A stretch of DNA of 64,000 nucleotides from Lactifluus volemus (taxonomy: Eukaryota > Basidiomycota > Agaricomycetes > Russulales > Russulaceae). Made by a program: the position numbers and the translations under genes. Below are positions 21,992-34,072 of the stretch, one piece after another. The stretch lies in the NCBI GenBank assembly GCA_022376515.1, contig WTXI01000011.1, forward strand, positions 372,001-436,000. The letters are read 5' to 3'. The notes beneath the pieces were generated by a model, which saw nothing but the letters and a program-made list of their open reading frames with translations, made no database searches and had not been told where the DNA came from. Positions within the stretch are counted from its first letter, which is position 1. Each line of letters begins with the position of its first letter.

Positions 21992-24502
21992 TTAGTAAGT
22001 CTCCTGTGAGTGTGTCAAAAGTTCAAAGTGACACGCACATATCCGGGCAGCCCAATCACCACTACCCGTAGCAAGTTGGCTTGCAGAGGGGCTCAGGTCA
22101 ATAGAAATGACTAATTTATAGTTGGTGAGCCAGCTATAAAAAGATTACAGAAAACAAACCTGAATTCTTGTGACCCTGGAGCATAAATTGGACGATCGCC
22201 GAGCGAGAATCCCAAAACTGCACTCCACGGTCCTTCGAACCAGACACAACCCATTGGCCATCATGCGACACCGCGACACTGAGGACATAATCCTGATAAC
22301 ATTTTACGTCACTGACAGAATACTAGAAATCACCGTAGTCGTACCTTGTGTCCAAGGAAGTTCATTGTACATGCAGCCGAGGCTTTGTCACCTTCTTTCT
22401 TGACTACTGAGCTACTGCTCGGTCGGTCCACAGGAAGAAGCCCTGTCCGAGGGTCGCGCTTCGGTGCATTTGCCAGTAATTTCCCAACGTCCCAATACTT
22501 GAGCGTCTTGTCCAAGCTCCCACTCACGATACCATCCCCATCGGGAGTGAATGCGACGCTATAAACACTATCCTTGTGTCCCCTCAGGCGCTCAATCAGT
22601 TGACCAGTTGCCACGTCCCATATGCGAACAGTGTTGTCCAGTGAGCCCGCAGCAACGAGGCGACCATCGGGTGAGATCGCGACACTGGTCACACCCGAAT
22701 CCGCAGTCTCGGTGTCACGGTCTGCGAGAAGTTTGTTACTTCCATCCTGCATATCCCAGATACGCGTCGTGCGATCTCCGGAACCGGATATGATCAAGCG
22801 ACCATCGCGGGAAAAGTCGAGCGAGTAGATCTCCTGTGTATGCCCGTCAAAGACGTTGCGGATACGTCGTTTGGCGATGTCCCAGATCTACGTTTGAGAG
22901 CATGAAATACAATAGATCAACTAGAATAGAGGAGAGAACGTGACGAGATAACTCACTCGGATCTGCCGATCCTCGGCACCAGTGGCAAGGTATTTTCCGT
23001 CTGGACTGAAGCAGACGCTCCTGATATATAAATCACCATACTTGTTTGCCTTGTCGTCCACAAGCACGCTGTTCCGCAAAAAGCTGTGAGTCAGCGGGTA
23101 CCATTGAGACAGAGTGCACACACCATGTCTTTGCTCCCGTCTTTGCATCAAAAATTTGGGCGGCGCGGTTGCAACCGGTGGCAAGATATTTTCCGTCTGC
23201 AGAGAACTTTACACAGCACACGACGCTGTTACCAAGCGAGCCGACGTCAGCGTCAATGGGGAGTACGAAAGAAAGCTGTTCATCATACCTTTCATGATGA
23301 AGCGTGTGCACAAGGTTGACATCCAGTACCGTTTGATCTTGGGATTAAAGATGGCAAACCAGTCACTACCTTCTCTTTTTAGTTCCGGAGGAACGCTTAA
23401 CGGATCGAGATCATCCAAAAAACTGCTATTCTCGCTTATCGGGGCGAGCAGTCCCGTATTATCTGTCGCAGAACCAGAGGGAGGGCCTGGCTCATTGGCT
23501 ACCACAGACGTCGGAGCGGTTCCAGGACCAGAGACACTGCCGGCACCAGTGAAAGGTGTTGTAGTGGAAGGGGGTGGAGGCAAGCCGGGACCACCGGTGA
23601 GAATGCTGTTTGGAGGATGAGATGGGCCTCCAGGGGGTCCTATGGAAGGACTGAAATGCTCTAAGAGTTACGATTACTACTGGAATATCACTAAATTATT
23701 ACGACAATCACCCACCAGGCCGATCGCTCTTGATCTTGTCCGTTTTAATCCTCTTAGACTCGCGTTGATCTCGTTCCCTTTCACGTTCGCGTTCTCGCTC
23801 TCGCTCCTTGGCCTCACGTTCTCGCTCTCTATCGCGCTCCCTTTCTCTTTCGAGAATGCCTCTATCACGGTCCCGTTCACGTTCACGATCCCTGTCGCGG
23901 TCGCGGTCACGGTCGCGATCGAAAGCAGGATCGCGCGGAGGCCTTCCCATGAAAGGGTCTGAATATGGGAGGGCAGGTCCAGCGGTGGGTGTAGGGAGGC
24001 CGGAGGCGCCGGGCCCGACGTTCACACCAAGATTGGGAGGTACACCGGTTGGGGGCGGGCGGGCGGCCATGAGTTCTGCCCTGAGACGAGATATTTCCTC
24101 TTCATATTGTTGGCGTATTTTGCCGTGCTGGGCCTCGAGGTCATAGAGGCTTTGACGAATGATGTTAAGTTCATTGACTTGACTGGCGACTGGATCGATG
24201 GGTTATTTGAAAGGAAGTTTGAAATTGAGTGGAATGATTGGGAAGAACAAACCTTTAGTGTCAAACTCATCCCGCTGGTTACGAAGGTGAACGATGTCTT
24301 GTGTGAGGCCATCGAACTCGGATCTGATGATATCAAAACATTCGGAGAGACGATTATGGGATGGTTGTTGGGAGGGACCCTGCGTGGGAGGGACGGTTGG
24401 CTGGAGGCTCCTGTGCTGCTTAAAGGAAGGGAAGGATATTAGAAAATGATTATAGTGGATAGGAAGAGGGGGACTGACAGCATATATAGTAGAGGAGGAC
24501 AT
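21992..24502 (-). CDS. TUP1: Transcriptional co-repressor TUP1 (one apparent 1-base loss)
   Basis: Global co-repressor of the Tup1/Cyc8 type. A short first exon (MSSSTIYA) is spliced at 24478 to the tetramerisation coiled coil ([66 protein letters not shown]). A Pro/Gly linker and an unusual Arg-Asp/Arg-Glu tract (about 23780-23940) follow. At least six WD40 repeats come next: [101 protein letters not shown], then [19 protein letters not shown]. The typical Tup1 insert between repeats ([13 protein letters not shown]) is present. One base seems lost near 23328 ([11 protein letters not shown]). The C-terminal residues after GDWAARI are less sure. Some ten introns, mostly 45-75 bp. Confidence 0.9.
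23775..23945 (-). repeat. Arg-Asp / Arg-Glu coding repeat inside TUP1
   Basis: On the minus strand this stretch is a near-continuous run of cgGACcgcGAC- and cgcGAGcgt-type hexamers, translating to alternating RD and RE dipeptides over about 55 residues, broken once by the residues GIL. It lies in the linker between the coiled coil and the WD repeats of TUP1. Alternating Arg-acid tracts are typical of splicing-related nuclear proteins rather than Tup1. Confidence 0.75.
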
Positions 24503-27500
24503 TATTAGGGAGGGGAGGGAGGGTGAGAGAGAGGAAGAGAAGAGAGTTGCAAGGAAGAGCGCCCGAGAGTCGTTTCCCGGCGGGTTTAAGGCAAGGCCGA
24601 GTCCTCACCCCACTCGCCTCGCCCTCGCCCTCTTCCCTCACTGTGGGAAACTGGCCCATCTCTTACCGCCGGCTTCTCCTTTTTAAGTACTCTCTTAATT
24701 GATTGGTTATGACGTAATTCCCCTTGTCTCCCTTTGCCCACCATTCCGTCTTTTTCGCGGCTGGTTTACAAGACGCCTTCCATCTTTGTCGGGACATCAC
24801 CAGAAAGTTCATGCCCTTGATCTCCCACCCTGCCTCGTTTGTCTGAAATTACAGGATCCGAACGCGCCAGTGGCATTGCGCCGTACCAGTGTCCCCCAAC
24901 GTGTATCCCGGCCCTCAATAGAATGGGGGATAGATGGCGCACATGAGAGCAGTCTATGACGCTCGCTCCACTCTCCGGGGATCTGATCGTAACCACAAGC
25001 AAGGCTTGTGGTTCTCCAATCAAATAATGTCTACGTTCGGATATTGGAAGGGCACAGCGTACGACGCAATACTTAATTTTGATATTTGATCTAGGACCAG
25101 TCCTGGTCTGCACAATGACCCGATATTCTGGACACTATCTCGCGATGGTACTGTTTATTTGGATCTCCGCACCGGCGAAACGCAGTTTTATTTTCAAAGT
25201 AGCCGAAATCCAGCTGCCTCCCTGCGGATCTCCGAGACTGACGGTGGCTGTCAGTCATCGAATTGCAAGTTACTAGTATGCTTTCAGGGAGCTAGAGCAT
25301 TATTGCGATGCTTGCCATATTTACTAGAATGCTCCGTTGGACCTGCCCCGAGGCAATCAAATATTACTATATAATACCCGAAATCAGGCCCTTGTTGGAC
25401 GTCAGTTGCCGGACTCTGTCTATTGACTTGACATTTTGAAATATTCTCGGTGCATTTTCGCCGCTCCTTCCAATAGTCTTACCGGTATCAAGGTCACTCA
25501 CAGTCTGGTATAGCGCTTGGTGCCAATCCCACTTTACACCCTTTGGTATCTGGTGACACCTTTCGCACCGTCGGGTGAAGTCTATCCGCCCGTGGCTTCG
25601 TCAAGCGTAAGTTACGAGGAAAGAAGCACCGCTTTCCGCGTGCCTCGCGAGGTTGTCTTTACGTTGCCTTCGCGTCTCTGTGATAATGCCGGAACTCCGC
25701 AGGACAACCACGTGAGAGGTCCAGCGCAGATCGCAACAGCGCAACGCCACCGCCACAGAACCTTGAGAAGAAAAAAAAAAAGATGATATGATAGTTGACA
25801 TTTCGAAGCGCCCGATTGCGAGAATTACCCGGCTTGCCCAGGCTGAGATAATCAGGGTGATGATAAGCCGTGGATCTCAGATATCGCTCATCTTACATTC
25901 ACCCGAAACCCAAATATCCATCATACAGAACAAGTTTTTTTCCACACTGGCATCGCCTGAATGGTCAGCCGCATAGCAGTCTTCTAAACAAAAAGCCGCA
26001 GAATCAATTGGGTAAGTAACCGGATATAAGGGCCTTCCGAGTCGTCGGAGAACATGGGAGACAAGGCCAGGGACCTCTTGGTTTAAGCAAACCGCCGATC
26101 ACAACGACTAACGCAAATGGAATTACTAGTAGGTAAGGGACTTTAGTTTTAACAAATAGCACCGTGCCTTGGCAGATCAGGATATAGGATCAAATATGAT
26201 GCCCAAGCCAGGGAAAGTGTGCCGAAAGCGTATGATTTGTATTCAATCACGAGGATGTCAGACATGTTCCAGTTTCGTATACGAATTCAGACTTGACGAA
26301 AAGGATGACAAACCACTGCTGGATGCCCGAATTTCAGACTCGAGATTGTCTGATCTGAACAGCCTAAGCGTACATACACTTGAATCAAATCAGAGTTTCA
26401 GAAATTTGCTGATACAGGAGTTACGGACTTCGGAAGCGACAAGCATCAGCTTCCCTCAACTTACAAACACGCGCGCGCTGTAGTGCTGTAATGGTTTTCA
26501 CTTACGACCATAGCAACATTTATTGCAATCATTAGACCAAGAAGTTTTTATTCACGGGCTAACAATCGTCAGTAAGAGTCGTGAATCATGATGCACGATG
26601 CCATCGACGACTTTTTCCATGACGAAGACCACTGGGAATCGCACTTGCTGCGCCTTTCAAAGCTCGCTGCGTTGAAAGTGAGTGATTCGCATTAAAGATG
26701 ACCTGAGTGAAAACAGCTCAGCTCGGGGATACGATTCAGCACTTTTATTCTACCTTTGGGAAGCCAGTCAAACCAGCTTCAAGTATGCGGCACTGAGTGA
26801 GGAGCTCTACACACCACGACACCTCCAGGTGGAGAGTGCTCAAGTTCTAATGACCCGTTTCATTGGTCCCAAAGCTATCGTATATTAGAGGCGGTCGATT
26901 TCTTGTGTAATGCCCTATCTGCCATACATTCTAACCGCACCGCAATTTTGTCTTGCTTGACAGTCGAGGTTGCTACAAAGTAAGGTTGCCCTCCACCACT
27001 TTTCAATGATTGTGGTGTGCGATAAGGATCCATGTGAGACATGGCTTCAAGTTTAGAAATAATTTGAATCTGTAAAATGGCTTGTTCTGGGACGTCAGAG
27101 AACAGGAACGATATTCCAGATTTTAGGAGTTACTAGTAGTGAAGCAAGCGAAGTCTTTATAAGTCAATCGACTAGTGACACGTGACGTACATGCCGCTTT
27201 CGGTGGGCAGCCCGCTAGGTCCCTTCTCTGCCACTTCATGTTCCCGACACTAGCTCGCCTCTCGAAAGCCTCACGGTTTCCACTCACGCCTAAGCGCGGA
27301 AATAAAGATTATTACAAGGGTAAAGATGACACATATGGGATGCCTCGTCCCTTTTGCTGACGGAACATCAGGAACGCGACAGGCATACCTTCCCGGCGGC
27401 CATCGTACTGGAGCGCCAGGAAAGCACGTAGTCCGAGGGAAAGCAAAGTATAGACTTTCGGATGAGAAAGTGCGATTTTTCGTAGCCCCTCCCATAGAGG

Positions 27501-27914
27501 AAATAAGGAGTTCTCTGGTGCGTCCCTGACTCAAAACTTGAGCTGTATGCCTCATCATGATTCCGGCTAGCTTCGACCGTATGTCGACCTCAGCGTCCGA
27601 CTCACAAATATCCAAAAGCGCGAGATATTTGGCAAGTTTCCTAGAGGGGGTATGACCGCCGAACACTACTTCCTGAAAGCGCCTCGACAAGAGTTGGTCG
27701 GACAGTATCCGGAGGGTTGATAACTACATGTACCTGTATCGATTCATCTGTCTCGATGAGGAGTTGCAAATCACTCCACTTTCACGTTTATAGGCTGAGA
27801 AGGTATTGCTCAAGGCTGTCGCTCTATGATAGCTTCTTTGAAATTTGCCGCGATCACGTGATCCACCGTCAGTGACGCGTTTGAGTCTCCGACGCGAGGT
27901 ATATCTCGATCATC
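24503..27914. other. Gene-poor 3.4 kb with frame fragments
   Basis: No complete gene could be built. Three fragments look somewhat protein-like. At 26588-26680 (+) a short frame reads DAIDDFFHDEDHWESHLL and ends at a good GTGAGT donor. At 26682-26888 (+) a frame contains YDSALLFYLWEASQTSFKYA. At 27271-27690 (-) a 139-codon frame contains EVVFGGHTPSRKLAKYLALL. None shows a domain I know. They could be remnants of decayed genes, of mobile elements, or chance frames. The TUP1 promoter lies at the left end. Confidence 0.4.
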
Positions 27915-29155
27915 ATGGTTGTTCAAATCTCTAGCGAAGATGGCGCAAAACAATTGCAGCTAGCATTTGATTCTGCGCATCTTTCGATACGTGACGTTCA
28001 GGCTCGGTTTAACTCTCGGGTGCTAGATACTGGTGACGATGCTGACCGGCGTGGCAGTATGTCCAAGACACCAGATGCTTTAGCAGCTGAAGTCTTGGAT
28101 TACATGGTTTGCTCTCTTCACCTGTCGACATTTCAGTGCTTTACGATTTTCCTAGTCTTTCATGAGCAGATTAAAGTTCCAGTATCTCGAACACAATGCC
28201 AAAGACAAGTACGTGAAGACCATAGTGAACGATGAGGCGCCTATGGTCACTGCGGATATCAATGCCGATCTACAAGCGACAAACTTGGTCAAGAAGGCCA
28301 GACTGAAGGCCTCAAAATCCATGCTGTCTCAACTGCACAGCGACACTCGAAATGTTGCGCCGTTGGTAGGACACGGTGGGCCTACTCCTAACGGGTATTT
28401 TCATCACCTGATTGAGTTTCTGTAGACTATCTCAAGGCCAAAGAGTTGGTGGCGGAGGTTATTTCACGAACACAAAGCATTCTTGACGTCAAACTTGCGG
28501 CTACGCGACTACGGCAGGCACACCCGTCCCCTCGCCTGACCATCCCTGCGGCGGAGGAACAACTTTCCTCGCAGATTCGCGAGATGCAAATGTTGGAGGA
28601 TCGGCTACAGAGTATCAACCGGAAAGTTGCACTCGTGAAAGACGCAATAAAGGAGCGGACGGTGAAGATGGATCATTTGCGGTCCGAGAAGGCAGAGTTT
28701 GAGAAGAAGGTGGCGGCGCACATAGTCGAGGCGGACGACGGACGCGCCGTTGATGTTTGTGATTGGTGCGTTTTCGTGACTTCGTTAAGTGATTGACTGA
28801 CTAGAGTTCATTTAGGTATACGTTGTTCTTGGCACTTCATCGATCACTCTTTAGCCTGCAATCGTTTCAATCAATTTCGGAGAATGAATTGAAGCTTTTC
28901 TACACTGTCGACCTTCCCAATAGTCCTGCAAAGACGAAGCACCCCCATGTTATTGTCATCGTCCTCCTTTTTCTCCCCAATACGCGGCAGCTGGCCGATG
29001 TTTGCATCGATGGCCTAGAAGGAATGGAGATGATCAATGAAGTTGATTCGTATTTCAGGCGAACGACGTTCCAGGGCTGGTATGGGATGTATTCAGTCGT
29101 ATTATATAGTTTCCAAATTTGGATAAGGATCAAACACGGTCACGTGATTATTTGA
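27915..29155 (+). CDS. Sos7-like kinetochore protein
   Basis: Four exons (27915-28106, 28156-28375, 28426-28765, 28816-29155) give 1092 nt, 363 residues, with no disruption. The N-terminal part contains RLKFQYLEHNAKDKYVKTIV, which I read as the conserved motif of the Sos7 family, first described in S. pombe as a kinetochore component working with the Mis12 complex. A long coiled coil follows (about residues 125-235: LSSQIREMQMLEDRLQSIN and DAIKERTVKMDHLRSEKAEF). The C-terminal domain includes LFLPNTRQLADVCIDGLE. The family call is from memory of motifs, not a search. Its stop lies only 63 bp before the kinesin start, on the same strand. Confidence 0.72.
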
Positions 29156-29218
29156 ACGCGAACAAACATTGTTTGCCACTTGGTCTTGGTATCGACACCC
29201 GCCGACGCCGACATCCAT

Positions 29219-32164
29219 GGCAAATTTGCAAACAGTAAAAATAGTAGCCCGTCTCCGTCCCCCGATCCCGGGAGAGCTCAGTGATGACGGAATCAAGATT
29301 ATCAGCTCAGACGACGGTCTTTCCGCAATATATGTAAACAACCCCCGAGATCGTTCTCAGTCTTCAAGTTTCCGTAAGAACATATCATCACAACGAAGAG
29401 ATGGACGTCGCCTGATGAAATGATTATGCAGTTTCTCTTCTTGTTATGGCCATGACTCCCGACAGGAGGATATTTTCGAGAGAGATGTAAGGCCCTTAAT
29501 GAAGTGGTGTTCAGTGGAGCTGTGAGTTATTTCCAACGCATTTCCATTTTTCCGCTCTGTGTTGTCAGATACTAAGCCTACGGTCGAATTAGACGACAAC
29601 CATTTTCGCGTATGGCGTCACATCGTCGGGCAAGACACATACAATGCAAGGCACTCGTGCGGAACCCGGCGTCATCCCTCGGGCTGTGGATGTATGCGGC
29701 ATATATTGGAGCACTGGCCAAAAACTAACGTACATCAGGCCCTGTTTAGCCATAAGCAGAAGATGAACGAATGCGATGTTTCGCTGTCCATGTCCTATAT
29801 GGAGATATACAGGGATGAGGTTTATGACCTATTGGTTGATCGGGAAACTGTACGTCACGTCTTTCACGGTCTATTAATGGCAATGCTCGCGCGCTTGCTG
29901 AGCTGACGTGACATACCACTCTCTTCCTGCTGCAGGCCCCCAAATTACCAGTCAGGGAGAATGACGCCGGCCAGGTTTTTGTTGCAAACCTATCTTCAAT
30001 ACCGATTCAAGATGTCACCGAGTTCAACAAGTTGTATACGTATGCATCGTCCGTACCTGCACGGCTCAGTCCTAATAATTGTTTGTGATTAGAATAGCGA
30101 ACAAACAACGCTCAGTTGGATCTACCCTCCTTAACAGGGCATCCTCTCGATCCCATGCCATCTTGACTTTAGAAGTCAAATTAACACAACAAGACAAGCG
30201 TCAGTCCATTATTTCTCTGACAGGTGTACTAGTTCATTGACATAATCCAAGTCTTAACCGGGAAAATCAATTTGGTCGATCTTGCTGGCTCTGAGAACAA
30301 TAAAGTGCGTGTGCTACCACTTGGAATGCTGGCCTTAGCGGAGCCAGCTTACTTGGTTATCCATAGTTGACAGGCAATGATGCCTCTCGCTTGCAAGAGT
30401 CGGCAGCCATCAACAAATCTCTGAGCGTTCTGGGTCAAGTCGTTCACGCGTTGAATCAAGGAGCTGTATGTTGTTCTTTTTGTCTACATATCTCGTTCTT
30501 GATACCCCAGCATCGCAGACTCGGATACCATACCGCAACTCCAAGTTGACTCGGATACTTCAAGATGCGTTAGGGGGTTCATCCGTTGGACTCCTCATAT
30601 GCAACCTGGCACCTGGGCTGAAGTTTCGACAGGATACCCTAAATACTCTAAAGTAAGCGGATTTCCTCCACGACTCCCGCCGGAATTGACCCATGCTAGT
30701 TTTGCTGTCCGAACGCGGAATATTGAGAACAAACCTGTTATAAATGAGCAAGGTGAGGCTCACGTGGATGAGTTTTTACCTTATTAACCTACCTTTCAGA
30801 TGTTCGACCGGCTCCCAAACCGCATTTTTCTGCCCTTCGGCAGGCACCACCGAAGTTGGCCCCTCTAACGATGGCAGCCTATTGCAGAGTCGTCTGTTGC
30901 CTTCTTCTCTGCATCGCGCAAGGTAGCCTCGGGGATGGCTAGCGCGGCGGGTCCATCTCGAATGCCACGAAAATCAGCCGCATTTCATATGAATGAGGCC
31001 GCACCCTACCCCAACACGGGAAAGCGCAGGGAGAGTGGGATAGGTATCGTTCGAGAACGGTACAATGTTAATAAGAAATTAACCGACAAAGATATCGATG
31101 AAAAGGTAATTATTCAGCGCGTAGGAGAAAGAATTTGGGTTGATTTCATTTTCAGATCTCCAAAGCAGTGGAGGCGAGGTTGAACGGCGGCTAAACAGAG
31201 GCTTGATGAAATTGAACGCCAGCGCGCCGCGGATGAGGAACAACGATCTCGTAAGGAAGTGGAGACTACAAATACAACGATCGACCAGACTTTCGAGGTG
31301 GCACAGCGCAGCTTGCCCTCGGGTCTGCTAACGCCTCTCTTGAAACGACATCAGGATCTTGACAAGGATTTGCGCCAGCGTTTGCAAGAACTTGAAACCA
31401 AATAGTATGTTCTCAGCTGGTATACTGAACCATTCCCTGACCCTAGATAGTGAGCGTGACAAACGGGACGGTGATATCGTGCACAAGTTTTCACCCACGT
31501 CGCGGAAGAAAACAGGCCGTGCTTATGTTGCACTAGCGAGGGCTCATTCCGAGAAGTGCGCCCCTCTCAGCTCTCAGAGCGGCATACCTGACACTCCATA
31601 TAGGGGGGATCTACAAGTCGCACTGGATCTCTACCGCAAGGCTGAGAATTACGTACCAGACAACATAAAACTGAAAGAGAGGTGGATACTTTTCGTCATT
31701 GAAGTATTCTTGTATAAGCTTACATACCGTTCCATCTAATCCCATAATCTTTCCGCGGTCACCACAGGATCATCGAAATTGAGTGGGCAGTGACTCATGG
31801 AACAGAGTTTCAGCCATCTCCTAGGCGGCCCAGGAACAGGAAAAGACAAGACGTGCGACCCAAGCAAGAGCTACCTTATCTGCACTGAACACAGTACCCG
31901 AAAGACCTCCGATGGCGACGAGAGCAATGAAGAAGAAGTAGTAGTGAGCCTACTTGGAAACAACGCTGCGGAAGAACTGCTCAGCGAGAGACTCGCAGCC
32001 CGGTGATCGAAGCAGCGTTCGGTCGGGAACTCACGAACAGTCCAAATAAGCGGGTGGAGCTTACATGGAAAAACGTTCTCCAGTTAAGCCGCGGCGCGGG
32101 GAAAGCGAAATTAACGGAGGGTACAATCCTGGGGAGGTTTGCTCGTAAACATATAGCCAGTTAG
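29219..32164 (+). CDS. Kinesin motor protein, kinesin-10/KIF22-like (several apparent frame breaks)
   Basis: About 15 exons and ~715 codons. The motor core is complete: start VKIVARLRPPIPGE, then SSCYGHDSRQEDIFERDV, P-loop region IFAYGVTSSGKTHTMQG (exon 29593-29691), SMSYMEIYRDEVYDLLVD, switch I NRASSRSHAILTLEV, switch II INLVDLAGSENNK, and IPYRNSKLTRILQDALGG. The neck reads NFAVRTRNIENKPV. Downstream are a Ser/Lys-rich part, a coiled coil (RLDEIERQRAADEEQR), a short TPR-like piece (LQVALDLYRKAENYVP) and a C-terminal NSPNKRVELTWKN...TEGTILGRF. The motor resembles kinesin-10 (chromokinesin); that subfamily call is inference. One-base losses appear near 29365, 29493, 30511 and 32003. Changes of the opposite sense near 30892 and 31189 are harder to explain, so a true pseudogene cannot be excluded. 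Confidence 0.75.
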
Positions 32165-32849
32165 GCGCCGTGTTGAACTGGTGTTTGTTTCTCACGTCTG
32201 TACTTTATTATGGCGTGTAATTCATTCTGTTCTTTGCGATGATCACTAGACAATGTGCTTAATCGGTACCCATTCGTCGATCGAGGTTGCCAGGCCGATC
32301 AACGGACGAACGTCTTACAGGAGGGTTTGTGGCTGCTGGCGTCGCTTTTCTACCTCCGACGTTATCATCATCTGGAAGGCCCACCCGCAGCACCACATCT
32401 TTCTTCTTAGCACCACGATGTTTACAGTCCTCGAAGGCGTGATTCTCACAGATAACACCTCAAGGCAGTGTCTATGCCCATGGCGCTTGGTCACTGTCAT
32501 ACTAGTACTAGTAGCTCCTTATCGGATTCCGACGAGCGGGTCCCACATGTTAGTGGCCCTCCGAGGAAGAAGACTCGAATCCCTTTCAAGCTCAGTTCCT
32601 ATTATCGATGTGAACCATTCATAACCCATTTCAGGGCGTTGTGCTATTACCCAGAAGTGCATTCTCATTCATTCATATTCATTCTAACCGGACGGCTAGC
32701 GCTTTTCCCACACTTGTCTCGCGTTGTTATTGGTTAGACTCAGAAGGTTTCATTCCTGTCTGCTGCGGGAATTGAATTGACATCCATTCCATTTATAAAA
32801 TGGATGGGGTCATATCATTGCTGAACTTCGCTTCAAGTTTTTTTTTCCC

Positions 32850-33689
32850 ATGTCTTACCCCGGACCTCCTCCAGGTATCCCCGGCGTGGATCAGTCCTAC
32901 GTGGATAATGCCCGTGCCCATGCGATACTTGCATCGGTCACCTTCCTGGTCGTACTTCCCTTGGGCGTGCTGATCCCCAGATACTTTCGTACTTTCACGA
33001 CAAAGTCGGTCATTCCCCGCTCTTCGACAGGACACTTTTGCGATTACTGATACTGACTGCCCTCAGGTGGTGGATTGCCCATTGGGTTTTCAATGGCTTT
33101 GTTGCTTTCCCGTTAATCATCGCCTCGTGGGTCAAGGCAGTTAAGGCGTCCGGGACTGGTGGACCACTGGATCACCATCAGGTTGGCAAATTCTGTTTGC
33201 CGTTGTATGTCATACTTATGACTCTGTACGCTGGGTGCAGAAAATTGGCACGATCATCTTCTGTCTTTACATAATTCAAATCATTATCGGTGCATTCGTG
33301 CACTTCGTCCGCATTCCTTTCCCTCTCATCCTTCATCGGCCATTATCAAACTATGTTCATGCGCTACTAGGCCTGACAATTATTGCCATGTCGGCATATC
33401 AGGTTTGTCGTCAGCATCTGTTTGGACTCTGCAAAGCTCAACGGCTTTGGGCAGGTTCCCACGGGCTTTTTGTTGAATGGCTATTCCAAACCGGAAACCA
33501 ACCTCCAATTACTCTGTCCGAGAAGCACGCGTGGCTGGCCCTCGTGATTGTAAGTCATGTCCAAGGTTACTTGTACTTGGGACATTGACATAGCATGGGC
33601 AGGTTTTCTGGACCCTTTACTTCATGGACTGGCGTTCGTCCCTCGCCAGTATAAGCAAGAACAAACAAGCAGGCAATCGCGGCAGGTAG
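32850..33689 (+). CDS. Cytochrome b561-domain membrane protein (one apparent 1-base loss)
   Basis: Exons 32850-33004, 33067-33181, 33241-33402, 33455-33549 and 33603-33689 total 614 nt; one added base near 33456 gives 205 codons. The protein is a bare cyt b561 domain of five or six membrane helices: AILASVTFLVVLPLGVLIPR, WWIAHWVFNGFVAFPLIIAS, GTIIFCLYIIQIIIGAFVHF, YVHALLGLTIIAMSAYQ, HAWLALVIVFWTLYFMDW. Candidate haem-ligand histidines are seen in NARAHAIL, WIAHWVFNG, NYVHALLG and EKHAWLAL. Such proteins move electrons across membranes, often with ascorbate as donor. No DOMON domain or signal peptide precedes the short Pro-rich N-terminus (MSYPGPPPGIPG), unlike many fungal DOMON-b561 proteins. 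Confidence 0.82.
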
Positions 33690-34072
33690 AGCATAAGGAG
33701 TTGCGCGAACTTTCACCACCCTAGGATGCGTCTAGGGCGTGAAAAGTGAGTTGGGACAACGTATATACATACATATGAAAATAAGTATATGGGACCTTGT
33801 GGCTGCCAACCTTCCGATCTATGAGCTACGAGGGAAGTTAACGACCCAAGCGAGCGATGGGGAACTCGCTGGTTAAGTAATAATGAATGGCTACAAGTTC
33901 AAAGTCTATCGAATAAAAATGAAATGTGACCGAAGCAGTCATTGATGAAGATGACGAGATCTAGGAAATCATTCAGGAGAGAGGGTTCTAGCTCACATGG
34001 CACCAGGCCACATGCTGCAAGAGAGCAAGGCAGAGAGACGTTGAACTGCGTGTTGCCCTCTTCCTTTTGAGT
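33690..34072. other. Convergent spacer
   Basis: About 380 bp between the b561 gene (+) and the next gene (-), both ending here. No coding motif or RNA gene seen. Confidence 0.45.

Noticed and set aside
32253..32737. Plus-strand frames of 123 and 89 codons between kinesin and b561 genes
   Set aside because: Hydrophobic but without recognisable signal-peptide or family features, and no good splice join to the b561 gene, which has its own start at 32850.
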